Positions 1-8,471 of a DNA stretch of 64,000 bases are shown piece after piece. The position numbers and the translations under genes are program-made. Source of the DNA: Aquiflexum sp041751335 (GTDB lineage: Bacteria > Bacteroidota > Bacteroidia > Cytophagales > Cyclobacteriaceae); NCBI RefSeq assembly GCF_041751335.1, contig NZ_JBGSXS010000155.1, forward strand, positions 1 to 64,000, given 5' to 3'. Within the stretch, counting starts at the first letter, position 1. Each line of letters begins with the position of its first letter. The notes under the pieces were generated by a model. The model was not told the DNA's origin. It ran no database searches and saw only the letters and a list, made by a program, of their open reading frames with translations.

Positions 1-78
1 GGAGTTATGTGCATAGAGGATGACTGAGGTATCCAACACAAAAATTTTTCGGTCTTTATCGGATTTAGCTCTTGGCAT
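1..78 (-). CDS. PhoH-like protein with N-terminal PIN domain (5' end only)
   Basis: Only the first 26 codons lie in the window; the gene continues off the left edge. The ATG is at 78 on the minus strand. After a basic start comes KIFVLDTSVILYAHNS, which matches the first strand of the PIN domain (LDTSV, first catalytic Asp) found at the N-terminus of the long PhoH-type ATPases of Bacteroidota. The full protein would join a PIN RNase-like domain to a PhoH P-loop NTPase and probably acts in RNA metabolism. The ATPase half is not visible, so a stand-alone PIN protein remains possible. It diverges from the DUF819 gene to its right. Confidence 0.6.
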   Translation of the reverse strand, partial: MPRAKSDKDRKIFVLDTSVILYAHNS

Positions 79-202
79 AAGTTAAAATGTTACTGTATGA
101 TTATTGGGAATAATATAGAAATTTAAATATAGGATTACCATTTTATCAAAAGAAATTAAGTTTATTTAAGAAAAGGATAATCTTATTGATTTGACTATCA
201 GA

Positions 203-1363
203 ATGATAATTTTTTGCCTATTTTTCAGGATGCTCTGGAATCAGGATCCCATTTATGTTTCGGCCATGCTTTGTTTGGCCGTATTTTTTGCGAGTTGGTT
301 AAATAGGTTTCAGGGTTGGAAAACAATAGGTACGCCCATCCTTGCCATTCTTATCTGCGCAGTCATTTCCAATTTGGGAATTATTCCGACAGCCACTGCT
401 GGTCATCCGGTTTATACAGGAGTTTTTGTCTATATCGCTCCTTTGGGAATTTTCATTGCACTATTGGAAGTGGATCTTAAAAGCCTTAAAGATGCCGGTC
501 TTCCCATCCTTCTGATGTTCGGTTTGGGAGCTCTGGGGACATTAATTGGTGTATTTGTTGCCTGGTTTTTGGTGAATCCTGCTGCGGAGATCGGTCCGTT
601 GGCGCATGCTGTGGCGGGGATGTTTACAGGGACATATATTGGAGGCAGTATCAATTTCAATGCGGTGGCTTTGCACTATCAGGTCAATGAAAGTGGAGTA
701 TTGTTTGCAGCCACAACGGTAGTAGACAATCTTCTCGGGACGCCATGGATCATAGCCACATTGATTTTACCCAAATACCTGCAGCGTTATTTCCCCCGCA
801 AAAAGCTGGATTCCTCCAAATCTGCGTCAAAGATCAAAACCCAGGAAAATATCTCAATTTTATCGCTATCCTTGATCTTAGGTATGGGTTTGTTGGGAAT
901 GGGTATTTCCAAAATGACTGCAATTTATTTTCCACAGATACCGGAAATCATCACCTTAACTACTCTAGCCTTGGTTATGGCCCAATTCAATTTTGTAAAG
1001 CGTTTGCAGGGGAAACATACTTTAGGGTTTTTCTTTATTTTGATATTTCTGGCTGTCATTGGGACACTTTGTGATGTGTCGGCACTTTCAGGAATTGGGA
1101 GTCTTGCAGGCTCATTGATGCTTTTTGTTTTAGTAATTATTTTGGTTCATGGATTGGTGATATTTGGAGTCGGGGCAGCATTCAAAATGGATTGGGATGT
1201 GATTGCAGTGGCTTCACAGGCCAATGTGGGCGGAAATACCACTGCCCTAGCAGCTGCTGAAAGCCTCAACCGTCCCGACCTCCTGATCCCCGGGGTATTG
1301 GTCGGAAGTTTGGGAAATGCTTTGGGGACCTATTTGGGTTTTATGGTGGCGGGGATGGTGTAG
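203..1363 (+). CDS. DUF819 family integral membrane protein
   Basis: Polytopic membrane protein of about 385 residues with roughly ten hydrophobic segments and almost no soluble domain, apart from a charged loop near residue 205 (PRKKLDSSKSASKIK). Small-residue-rich repeats such as GMFTGTYIGGSINFNAVA and VASQANVGGNTTALAAAE are typical of the DUF819 (YjcL-like) family, whose substrate is unknown. The start is uncertain. The ATG at 203 is used here; ATG 230 (beginning MLWNQDPIYV) fits the usual family N-terminus better, and a TTG at 191 is closest to an AAAGGA-like sequence. It stands alone and is likely monocistronic. Confidence 0.85.
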   Translation: MIIFCLFFRMLWNQDPIYVSAMLCLAVFFASWLNRFQGWKTIGTPILAILICAVISNLGIIPTATAGHPVYTGVFVYIAPLGIFIALLEVDLKSLKDAGLPILLMFGLGALGTLIGVFVAWFLVNPAAEIGPLAHAVAGMFTGTYIGGSINFNAVALHYQVNESGVLFAATTVVDNLLGTPWIIATLILPKYLQRYFPRKKLDSSKSASKIKTQENISILSLSLILGMGLLGMGISKMTAIYFPQIPEIITLTTLALVMAQFNFVKRLQGKHTLGFFFILIFLAVIGTLCDVSALSGIGSLAGSLMLFVLVIILVHGLVIFGVGAAFKMDWDVIAVASQANVGGNTTALAAAESLNRPDLLIPGVLVGSLGNALGTYLGFMVAGMV

Positions 1364-1400
1364 ATTTAAAAAATTTACTAACATTCAAGTGAAATTAACT

Positions 1401-1562
1401 TTAAATTTTTCTTACATCCAGTTGATATTCTAATCCATCAATTTTCCTTTTCAATTTCCCAAAGTGTTTAGCTATGTTTCCAGTCTTTTTCCTTTTCCCA
1501 AGTTTTTCATTGAGTATTTTGGAAATGTTTTTGGAATTGGTTTTATCAATTATCACCGTCAT
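1401..1562 (-). CDS. Orphan antitoxin-like small protein (remnant)
   Basis: A 53-residue basic protein beginning MTVIIDK and containing GNIAKHFGKLKRKIDGLEYQ. This resembles the C-terminal part of short Bacteroidota antitoxins that normally end in a YQ..VRNEW-like motif and sit directly upstream of a PIN toxin. Here it ends QLDVRKI and no toxin follows: the next gene downstream is the DUF819 gene on the other strand. It may be an orphan antitoxin whose partner was lost. The ATG at 1562 is preferred over the longer frame that starts at 1628. Recognition is from memory of the family pattern, so it could also be an unrelated small protein. Confidence 0.45.
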   Translation of the reverse strand: MTVIIDKTNSKNISKILNEKLGKRKKTGNIAKHFGKLKRKIDGLEYQLDVRKI

Positions 1563-1688
1563 CTTTTTTGATTTTAAGAAATTGAATTTAACATTTAATA
1601 TCAAATTTGCAGGATTTATTTGGTTCAATCATAAATAATTCTGTTTGATTTCTCCCTCTGAGTGTACTTAAACTTCCGGTGGTGACTG

Positions 1689-1890
1689 GGTGTAGTTTGC
1701 AACTACACCTTATAATCATTATCAATTTGCAATTGTAAAACGTCTTAAATTCACCAATAAGCCATCTCAATAAGACCTTCCGGCCCTGAGTAGCTTCAAG
1801 TACTAGCGTACAAATATTGATTCTGGAATTTCTCCCGACTACTGTACGGGATACAAGGATAGAAAGGCGTAGTTACAAACTACGCCTAGC
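1689..1890. repeat. Composite REP-like element (two palindromes, copy A)
   Basis: Two hairpins bracket this element. The left one (1689-1709) has 9-bp perfect arms GGTGTAGTT/AACTACACC around TGC. The right one (1865-1887) has 10-bp perfect arms AGGCGTAGTT/AACTACGCCT around ACA. Fifteen bases after the left hairpin is AATTTGCAATTGTAAA (724-739 of the second kilobase, i.e. 1724-1739). The same 16-mer stands at the same distance from a left hairpin in the element at 50746-50890. The arrangement resembles paired REP sequences that are mobilised by REP-associated transposases. No such transposase lies in the window. Confidence 0.7.
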
Positions 1891-1919
1891 GTCAAAGTCA
1901 CTCTTCATCTTACTCCAAC

Positions 1920-3170
1920 TCACTTCCTCCCCCTGACTTCCCCCTCCAATTCCATCAAAAACATGTCAATGGTTCCCGGCTTGACGTGGGGCATCACTAC
2001 GATTTTGTACCAATTGGCTTCGTGTTCGTAGCTGTCTGCTACCAAATAGTATTTATGAGCGAGTTCCTTGGACATATACTTTGCCTTGATGGCGATGATA
2101 TTGAGGTAGGGGTTTCGGAAATATTCCACGCCCATCCTTTCCAGTTTTTTGCAGATTCTTTCGGTTTGATCACAGAGCATTTCCATTTTGTATTTCCAGC
2201 CCTCAGAACCATGGATCTGCAATATCATCCACATGGAAATGGCATTTGCCCCAGAACGGCTTCCACTTACAGTATAGTCCTTGCCGGGAATATATTGTGC
2301 TTCTTCGGTTTTGACGTAGTCAAAATAACCTTTTCTGATTAGGAAAAGTCCGGTTCCATAGGGTGTCTGAAGCATTTTATGTCCATCAGCAGTAATGGAA
2401 TTTAGGTAGGGATTTTGGAAAGTAAACCTGCTCAGAGGATTGGTAAATGGGTAAATAAATCCACCATAAGCTGCATCTACATGGATCTTGAAGGGAGCAT
2501 TGATATTGGTGAAATATTCTCCCAACATGTCGATGTCATCCACCGAACCGAACATGGTTGTGGACAGGTTGGCAACGACGATAAAGTATTTGATGCCATC
2601 CTTTAGGGCTGTTTTTACTTTGCTTTCCAGTGAAGCCTTGGTGATTTCCCTGGTTTCGGGATCCACTTCCAAGATGATATTGGTCAGGTTGAGGAGATTT
2701 GCTCCTTTGGGCATAGAGTAATGGGAATCCTGGGAATAGACCAATCCGATTTCTCCGATTCTTGCCCCATATTCCTTTCGGAAGAAATTCCGATAAATCC
2801 ACATGGCCTGAATGTTGGCTTCTGTACCGCCTGTGGCCACATAGCCATCTTGCTGATTGGCATCGCCGTTGAAAATCTCTTCGGCTACCAACTTGATGAG
2901 GTCTTTTTCTACCCTTTGTGTGCCCTCAAATACCTCTAAAACAGATTGGTCACTGAGTGTATGCACACCGATGTGGTTGGGATTTCTGACCATGGCCGAC
3001 ATAAATGGGGCATCCTTAAGAAAAGGCGCATCCGGGTAAAATTCCATGGTGTCCAAGTAAGTTCCCGGTACGCCTAAAATTGGGCGGTCACCTCTGTAGT
3101 CAAGGTTTTTTTCTAAAGCTTTAAATATGGATTCTTTGATCTGTTCGTGTGATTGTTTTTTCCAGTACAT
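1920..3170 (-). CDS. Group II PLP-dependent amino-acid decarboxylase
   Basis: A 416-residue fold-type I PLP enzyme of the glutamate/tyrosine/aspartate decarboxylase group. ATGGTEANI (about 112-120) binds the cofactor phosphate. His150 (QDSHYS) should stack on PLP. HVDAAYGG (230-237) carries the Asp that holds the pyridine nitrogen. ADGHKMLQ contains the Schiff-base lysine Lys265. The short length without long terminal extensions is like archaeal MfnA (tyrosine/aspartate decarboxylase) more than GadB. The substrate cannot be read from sequence; L-aspartate, giving beta-alanine for pantothenate, or an aromatic amino acid are both possible. It appears monocistronic, with 250 bp of non-coding DNA upstream. 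Confidence 0.85.
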   Translation of the reverse strand: MYWKKQSHEQIKESIFKALEKNLDYRGDRPILGVPGTYLDTMEFYPDAPFLKDAPFMSAMVRNPNHIGVHTLSDQSVLEVFEGTQRVEKDLIKLVAEEIFNGDANQQDGYVATGGTEANIQAMWIYRNFFRKEYGARIGEIGLVYSQDSHYSMPKGANLLNLTNIILEVDPETREITKASLESKVKTALKDGIKYFIVVANLSTTMFGSVDDIDMLGEYFTNINAPFKIHVDAAYGGFIYPFTNPLSRFTFQNPYLNSITADGHKMLQTPYGTGLFLIRKGYFDYVKTEEAQYIPGKDYTVSGSRSGANAISMWMILQIHGSEGWKYKMEMLCDQTERICKKLERMGVEYFRNPYLNIIAIKAKYMSKELAHKYYLVADSYEHEANWYKIVVMPHVKPGTIDMFLMELEGEVRGRK

Positions 3171-3420
3171 GGCTTGGTTTGTGTAGGTTACCCTCTTTGA
3201 TGCCAGTTTCCCAGTTTCCTCTTATTGACTTGTCGGAAGCTGGAAGACCGAAGACCGAAGAAGCTGGGAATTGATATTTAACCAGCTCGAAAGTCATTTT
3301 TCCAAATTTGATGGAAACAAAGAGGTATTATGAATAATAAATACTAAATGTGAATTTATTTGTAGAAGCGGTTTTTCCAGAAGTGATTTTTCTTGGATCA
3401 GATAGCTTTACAAACAGAAA

Positions 3421-4161
3421 TCAGTTCCAGATTCTCCAGGCAGCTTCGGCCTGAAGTTGGAGCATTTCCAATCCATTTTTCACTACTGCGCCACGGGCCT
3501 CTAAGGACCGCATCAAAAAAGTCTTTTCCGGATTATATACCAAATCATACACCTTGTGCATGCTGGAAATATACTCGGGATTGATTGCAGGCATTTCTTC
3601 TGTTTTGGGAAAGGTCCCCAATGGAGTGGTATTGATGATCAGATGATTCCGGTCCAAAACCGATTTACTCTTTGAAAGGTCCTCATACGAAATAATTCCC
3701 GGGTCATCACCTGGGTTTCGGGATACCAATAGGTATGAAATCCCCAAATCCTTTAATGCCTTCACCACAGCTTTGGACGCTCCACCTGTTCCCAATACCA
3801 ATGCATATGGCTTTTCACCATTCAGCCAATTGTCTAACGATTCTTTGAATCCAAAGTAATCGGTGTTATAACCCTTAAGTTTTCTATCGATGATTTTGAT
3901 GCAGTTTACGGCACCGATTTCCTTGCAGGAAGGATCAAGGCTGTCCAAATAGGGCAATACCTTTTCTTTGTAAGGTACGGTCACATTTAGACCTTGAAGA
4001 TCAGGGTTATTCTGGATAATGGAGGGGAGAAGCGAGATGTCTTCAATTTCATAAAGATCGTATTGACAGTCTTTTGTTCCCTCATTTTCGAATTTAGCAG
4101 TAAAATACTTCTTCGAAAAAGAATGGCCTAAAGGATAACCTATCAATCCAAATTTCCTCAT
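3421..4161 (-). CDS. aroE: Shikimate dehydrogenase
   Basis: A 246-residue NADP-dependent reductase that converts 3-dehydroshikimate to shikimate in chorismate synthesis. GYPLGHSFSK near the N-terminus supplies the substrate-binding serines (14 and 16). NVTVPYKEKV carries the catalytic lysine (Lys65), GAVNC and GYNTDYFGF complete the active site, and VLGTGGASKAV (about 122-132) is the dinucleotide loop. Slightly shorter than Escherichia coli AroE (272 aa) but complete. Its start overlaps the stop of the DUF368 gene by 4 nt, so it is translationally coupled as the last gene of the operon. Confidence 0.93.
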   Translation of the reverse strand: MRKFGLIGYPLGHSFSKKYFTAKFENEGTKDCQYDLYEIEDISLLPSIIQNNPDLQGLNVTVPYKEKVLPYLDSLDPSCKEIGAVNCIKIIDRKLKGYNTDYFGFKESLDNWLNGEKPYALVLGTGGASKAVVKALKDLGISYLLVSRNPGDDPGIISYEDLSKSKSVLDRNHLIINTTPLGTFPKTEEMPAINPEYISSMHKVYDLVYNPEKTFLMRSLEARGAVVKNGLEMLQLQAEAAWRIWN

Positions 4162-5093
4162 TTCCTATTGATGTAGTAAGCGGTTCTTTCGATACCGAGT
4201 ACCAAAATTACACCAAAAGAAAATGCAAGCAAGGCAAATAAAAATAAAGATTCTTGCCCTGTAACTTCAAGATAATTTTGAGGTAGAATGTTTTCTGTTA
4301 CAAAAGGTTTCTGAACCCCGCTTGAGGACATCCTATAGGAAATGACTTCTTTCCAAGGCCAAAGTTTATTGATAGATCCTAGCATAAAACCGGACAGCAA
4401 TCCTATTGTGATGGCATGGTATTTTTTCAACAACCATGAAATCAATCTACTGAAGGACAATATACCGACAATACAACCTCCAGCAAATACGGCCAGCAAA
4501 GGGATGTTTTTTTCTGAAACTGCAGCAAGGATTCTTTCATATTGACCCAATACCAATAAGAGAAAACTACCCGAAATCCCCGGTAATATCATGGCGCATA
4601 TGGCAATTGCGCCTGCTACAAATGTAAACCATAATGTGTCAGGTGATCCAATGGGGGGAAGTCCTGTAATCCAATATGCCGCCACAGTTCCAATGAGTAT
4701 GGCTATTATTACGCCAATGGTCCAATTGCTGATATCCCGAAGAATAATAATGGCTGAAATGATGATAAGTCCGCAAAAAAACGACCACAGAGGGATGGCA
4801 TGGTAGTCCATCAAATAGGTGATCAGTTTTGAAAGGGTAAAGATACTTGTCAGTATGCCTATCAGGAGGGTTAATAGAAAGCTTCCGTTTACATGTTCCC
4901 AGAATTTTTTGAACTCAAAGCGCAAAAGAAAACCAATAGCTGTTTTATCAAAGGCCTTGATACTGTCCAGCAATTTTTCGTAAATCCCGGTAATCAGTGC
5001 AATGGAGCCTCCCGAAACTCCAGGAACAATATCTGCTGCTCCCATGGATATTCCTTTCAGGAAGACCAAAATATAATCTTTCAGATGGTTCAT
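4158..5093 (-). CDS. DUF368 membrane protein, candidate polyprenyl-phosphate transporter
   Basis: A 311-residue polytopic membrane protein with about eight to nine hydrophobic segments. It contains two related motifs, one near residue 24 (PGVSGGS, followed by GIYE) and one near 170 (PGISGSF, followed by GQYE), the internal duplication typical of DUF368. Members of this family (PopT) were recently implicated in returning undecaprenyl phosphate across the cytoplasmic membrane for cell-wall and surface-glycan assembly; this is family knowledge and is untested here. It lies 47 nt downstream of the phosphosulfolactate synthase gene and overlaps aroE by 4 nt. Confidence 0.88.
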   Translation of the reverse strand: MNHLKDYILVFLKGISMGAADIVPGVSGGSIALITGIYEKLLDSIKAFDKTAIGFLLRFEFKKFWEHVNGSFLLTLLIGILTSIFTLSKLITYLMDYHAIPLWSFFCGLIIISAIIILRDISNWTIGVIIAILIGTVAAYWITGLPPIGSPDTLWFTFVAGAIAICAMILPGISGSFLLLVLGQYERILAAVSEKNIPLLAVFAGGCIVGILSFSRLISWLLKKYHAITIGLLSGFMLGSINKLWPWKEVISYRMSSSGVQKPFVTENILPQNYLEVTGQESLFLFALLAFSFGVILVLGIERTAYYINRK

Positions 5094-5140
5094 TGATCGA
5101 GATGAATATCATGCCATTCCATCATGGCACTTCAGTAAAA

Positions 5141-5911
5141 TTATAGTTGATGGTCTCCCAGAAAATGGTCGAAGGTATCTCCTCTTAGACCCAACCTGAT
5201 GGTTTCCAGCGGAATGAGTTCATTTGGAGCAATATTCCCAAGGTTGACATTAGCTCCCAAAAGTTTGACAAACCAAACCTGCTGCTCTTTTTGCGGGGCT
5301 TCCCAGATAATTTTTTCTTCGGGGATTTTGGTGAGGATTTCTTCTACCAATCCTTGTCTTACCTCTCCTGAATCCCTAAAAAGTCCCACGGTTCCGCCTT
5401 CTCGGGCTTCTCCGATCACCTTCCAAGAGCCTGCTTGAAGTTCCCCCTGCATTTGCTCAATCCATTTATATGGAGGGATGATTTTTGCGGCATCTTTTGA
5501 CCCTACTTCCGAAAGGACAGTGACATCCTTTGCTAGGATTTCAATGTATTCACATTTTTTATCGTGATTGAGACTGATAGATCCATCAGAAACCTCAGCG
5601 AATCTCAGATTAAATTTTTCAAGTACTCTTCTGTAATCCTCAAACTGACCTCTGATTACAAAAGCCTCAAACAATGTACCCCCCAAATAAACCGGGATTC
5701 CTGCATCTTGATAAATATCGATTTTTTGTGCCAAGTTTTTAGTCAGATAGGATGTTGCCCAGCCCAATTTTACAATGTCAACAAAATCGCTGTTTGAATC
5801 AACAAAGTTTTCGACTTCCCTGATGCTAAGGCCTTTATCCATGACCATGGTAAACCCTGTCGTACGCGGCTTTTGTGAACGTACAGGCAGGTTCTTAAGA
5901 ACGTAATTCAT
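5141..5911 (-). CDS. Phosphosulfolactate synthase (ComA family)
   Basis: A 256-residue TIM-barrel protein. VDIVKLGWATSYL, VYLGGTLFEAF, FAEVSDGSISL, VLSEVGSKD and GEAREGGTVGLFRD are family hallmarks: the lysine, the Glu/Asp strand ends and the phosphate-binding region. In methanogens ComA adds sulfite to phosphoenolpyruvate as the first step of coenzyme M synthesis, and in Bacillus the homologue makes sulfolactate for spores. Bacteroidota have neither pathway in the usual form, so the product here is uncertain; a sulfonate used elsewhere is conceivable. It sits in an operon, 26 nt after the TPR gene and 47 nt before the DUF368 gene. Confidence 0.85.
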   Translation of the reverse strand: MNYVLKNLPVRSQKPRTTGFTMVMDKGLSIREVENFVDSNSDFVDIVKLGWATSYLTKNLAQKIDIYQDAGIPVYLGGTLFEAFVIRGQFEDYRRVLEKFNLRFAEVSDGSISLNHDKKCEYIEILAKDVTVLSEVGSKDAAKIIPPYKWIEQMQGELQAGSWKVIGEAREGGTVGLFRDSGEVRQGLVEEILTKIPEEKIIWEAPQKEQQVWFVKLLGANVNLGNIAPNELIPLETIRLGLRGDTFDHFLGDHQL

Positions 5912-5937
5912 TCTAACAGATTTCAGGTAATTAGATT

Positions 5938-7359
5938 TTAAGATTCTGATGACTTTGCGTCATCTTTATATTGGGAGATGATTTTGAAAATAGCCTTTTG
6001 ATGTTTGATTTCCGGCATCAATTCATAAAGCATGGTATGTCTCCCAAAGTCCAAAGTTAATGCATTTTCCAAATATGAAAAGGCTTCCTTGTATTTACCT
6101 GTCTTTAACTGGTATACAACCATTCGGTAATACAGTTCGGCCTCCTCAGGAAGTTCTTCAATCCCTTCTTTGAGAACATCGATTGCCTCCTCAAAGCGGT
6201 TTTGGTCAAAATAGATGATGGCAAGGTTGACGTAGGTTTCTATGATTCCTGCCTCAAGATTAATGGCCTCTTCATAAGCGTCTGCACTTGCTTGAAGGTT
6301 GCCAAGGTTATATTCCGCATCGGCCAGGCCCACCCAATAATTGGGGTTTTCTGTTGTCAGGTTAATGGCTTTACGGAAATAATGTATGGCTTCAAAAAAC
6401 TTCTCTCTTTTGAGCATACACATGCCCAGTCCAAACCAGGCATCATCATATTCAGGGTCAAGTTTGGATGATTTTTTGAAATATTTGAAAGCAAGGTCAA
6501 TCTGATCCAATTTTTCGTAGGCTGCTGCCAAATAACAGCAATTCTCCGCATTCGAACCTTCACAGTTGATCGTATTTTGGTATGCTTCCAAAGCAAGGTC
6601 AAATTGCTCGGTATTCATGTAAGCATTGCCAAGGTTGAAGTAAGCAGATGCAAAAGCATCATCAATAATCAACGCATAGTCATAGGCCTGAATAGCTTCC
6701 TCATATCTGCCCAAGCGATTATAAACCACTCCCAAGTTATACCAAGCACCTGCACTGTAAGGGTCTTGATCAATGAAATCCTGATAGAACTGAAGGATTT
6801 CTGTAAAAGATCCTTCTTCCTCTGTAATCATGGCCAATTGGAAAAGTGCATCCTCATGATTGATGCGGAGTTTGACACACTCTTTATAATAATGAATGGC
6901 TTTTTCGTTATTCTCGTCTGCTTTGTAAAGATTGCCAAGACAATAATATACCTCTGCTTTATCATCCGCCAAAGGGGTGAAGTCCTCTAACATTACAATC
7001 GCCTCTTTGATATTCCCATTGATCATCAGTCCTTGACTGAAGGCAAGAATGATATCTTCATTGTTAGGGGAAAGGTTATTGATGTTTTCAAGAATTTCCA
7101 GACCTTCTTCCAATTCATCATTAAAAATCAGGCATTGGGCCTTGAAAAGCTTTATTTCAATGCTATAGGGAAATTTCTCCAATGCATGGTCAGAGGCCTT
7201 TAACGCTTTCAGGTATTTTTGTTGGTCGAAATAAAAGCGGATGATATTCTCTAATTCTTCCTCTTCAAAATATAAATCCAAATTGGATTTCAATGAGTTT
7301 TCAAATCTTTCTACTAACTCTTTATCTTCCTCCCATTCGTTTTCAAAATCTCCGGTCAT
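5938..7359 (-). CDS. Tetratricopeptide repeat protein
   Basis: A 473-residue acidic protein made almost entirely of TPR units, roughly twelve from residue 40 onward, for example AGAWYNLGVVYNRLGRYEEAIQ and the next two. There is no signal peptide or membrane segment, so it is probably a cytoplasmic scaffold. It is the first gene of a minus-strand operon with phosphosulfolactate synthase, DUF368 and aroE. No specific partner can be deduced from the sequence. Repeat divergence is normal, unlike the very regular TPR protein at 17339. Confidence 0.85.
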   Translation of the reverse strand: MTGDFENEWEEDKELVERFENSLKSNLDLYFEEEELENIIRFYFDQQKYLKALKASDHALEKFPYSIEIKLFKAQCLIFNDELEEGLEILENINNLSPNNEDIILAFSQGLMINGNIKEAIVMLEDFTPLADDKAEVYYCLGNLYKADENNEKAIHYYKECVKLRINHEDALFQLAMITEEEGSFTEILQFYQDFIDQDPYSAGAWYNLGVVYNRLGRYEEAIQAYDYALIIDDAFASAYFNLGNAYMNTEQFDLALEAYQNTINCEGSNAENCCYLAAAYEKLDQIDLAFKYFKKSSKLDPEYDDAWFGLGMCMLKREKFFEAIHYFRKAINLTTENPNYWVGLADAEYNLGNLQASADAYEEAINLEAGIIETYVNLAIIYFDQNRFEEAIDVLKEGIEELPEEAELYYRMVVYQLKTGKYKEAFSYLENALTLDFGRHTMLYELMPEIKHQKAIFKIISQYKDDAKSSES

Positions 7360-7502
7360 CAGCTTTATTTTAAATTCTTACTTAAGATACCAAATTATCA
7401 GGAGCCACAAAATCATACTTCAAATATTTTTCTCTTTAAATCTGGGTAAGATTTATGACATGGGTTTACCGGTTAATTGTATTAAGAAATGTCAACGTTG
7501 CT

Positions 7503-8471
7503 TTAAAGCCTTTCGTTCGCTTTTGCCCATTGGAAAGTTTGTTCCAATGGGGTATACTTAAAGTCCAAAATGGAATTTACTTTCCCGTTTTCAAGATATA
7601 TTTCAAGTTGTGAAATCATCGCAGTTTGTTTGTTTAAAGGACTTTTGGTCAGTTTTAATATTCTTCCAATCCCCACTGCTATCAGGGCCAACCTTAATTG
7701 AAAGGATTTCAGTTTTTGAAATGGAGGTTTTTTTTCAAATGCAATTGCCATTTTTTCAAAAAATTCCTTGTAAAGGATTGTTTTATGGTTGAGAATAAAA
7801 CGTTCACCCCACTGTTCCTTTTGATAGAGTTGGAATGTAATCTCTACAGCATCCCTAATGTCGATAAAATTGACAGTCCCTTGCGGATAATATTTGTTTT
7901 CTTCAAGTACATAATGATAAATCTGGGTGCTGCTTCTTTCATCAGTTATTTTTCCCAAAATCACAGATGGCATGATTACCAATGCCTGAATCCCCTCCTG
8001 AACACCTCTCCAAACTTCCAATTCGGCCCTGTACTTTGAAATAGCATAAGGTGTATTGTACTTGGATGCTGTCCATTTGGAATTTTCATCGTAGGTGACA
8101 GTATCGACTGTCCTCCCCAATGCAGAAATAGAACTTACATGGATAAGTTTTTTCACCCCTTTTTCCAGCATGGCATTAACAATGTTGGAAGTTCCGGTCA
8201 CGTTGACCTCCATGAGCTTGTCCTCATCATTGGAGTCAAAAGATACCAGCCCTGCCACATGAATGACCATGTCAATACTTTCCAAAGCGGTTTCAAGGGA
8301 TATAGGGTCAAGGATATCGCCTTCAATCCAATTGATCGTTGATGCATCATCTCCCAAAAGTTTCTCAGAACTATTTTTTCTTTTTAATGCAAAAATAGAC
8401 CCTTCATGAGCGAATCTTTTGACAAGGTAGCTGCCAAAAAGTCCCGTGGCACCTGTTATCAATATTTTCAT
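7503..8471 (-). CDS. NAD(P)-dependent epimerase/dehydratase (extended SDR)
   Basis: A 322-residue Rossmann protein. ITGATGLFGSYLVKR (residues 4-18) is the TGxxGxxG dinucleotide motif, VIHVAGLVSF follows the fourth strand, and TPYAISKYRAE gives the catalytic Tyr-x3-Lys of short-chain dehydrogenases. It belongs to the dihydroflavonol reductase-like/sugar epimerase group; the substrate is not deducible. It is the last gene of a three-gene operon with a CpsB-like phosphatase and RfbC and overlaps the phosphatase gene by 4 nt, which suggests a role in surface polysaccharide or nucleotide-sugar metabolism. Confidence 0.85.
   Translation of the reverse strand: MKILITGATGLFGSYLVKRFAHEGSIFALKRKNSSEKLLGDDASTINWIEGDILDPISLETALESIDMVIHVAGLVSFDSNDEDKLMEVNVTGTSNIVNAMLEKGVKKLIHVSSISALGRTVDTVTYDENSKWTASKYNTPYAISKYRAELEVWRGVQEGIQALVIMPSVILGKITDERSSTQIYHYVLEENKYYPQGTVNFIDIRDAVEITFQLYQKEQWGERFILNHKTILYKEFFEKMAIAFEKKPPFQKLKSFQLRLALIAVGIGRILKLTKSPLNKQTAMISQLEIYLENGKVNSILDFKYTPLEQTFQWAKANERL

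Noticed and set aside
1588..1770. A 60-codon leftward frame across the left palindrome
   Set aside because: It reads through a hairpin repeat and overlaps the antitoxin-like gene; the product has no plausible fold.
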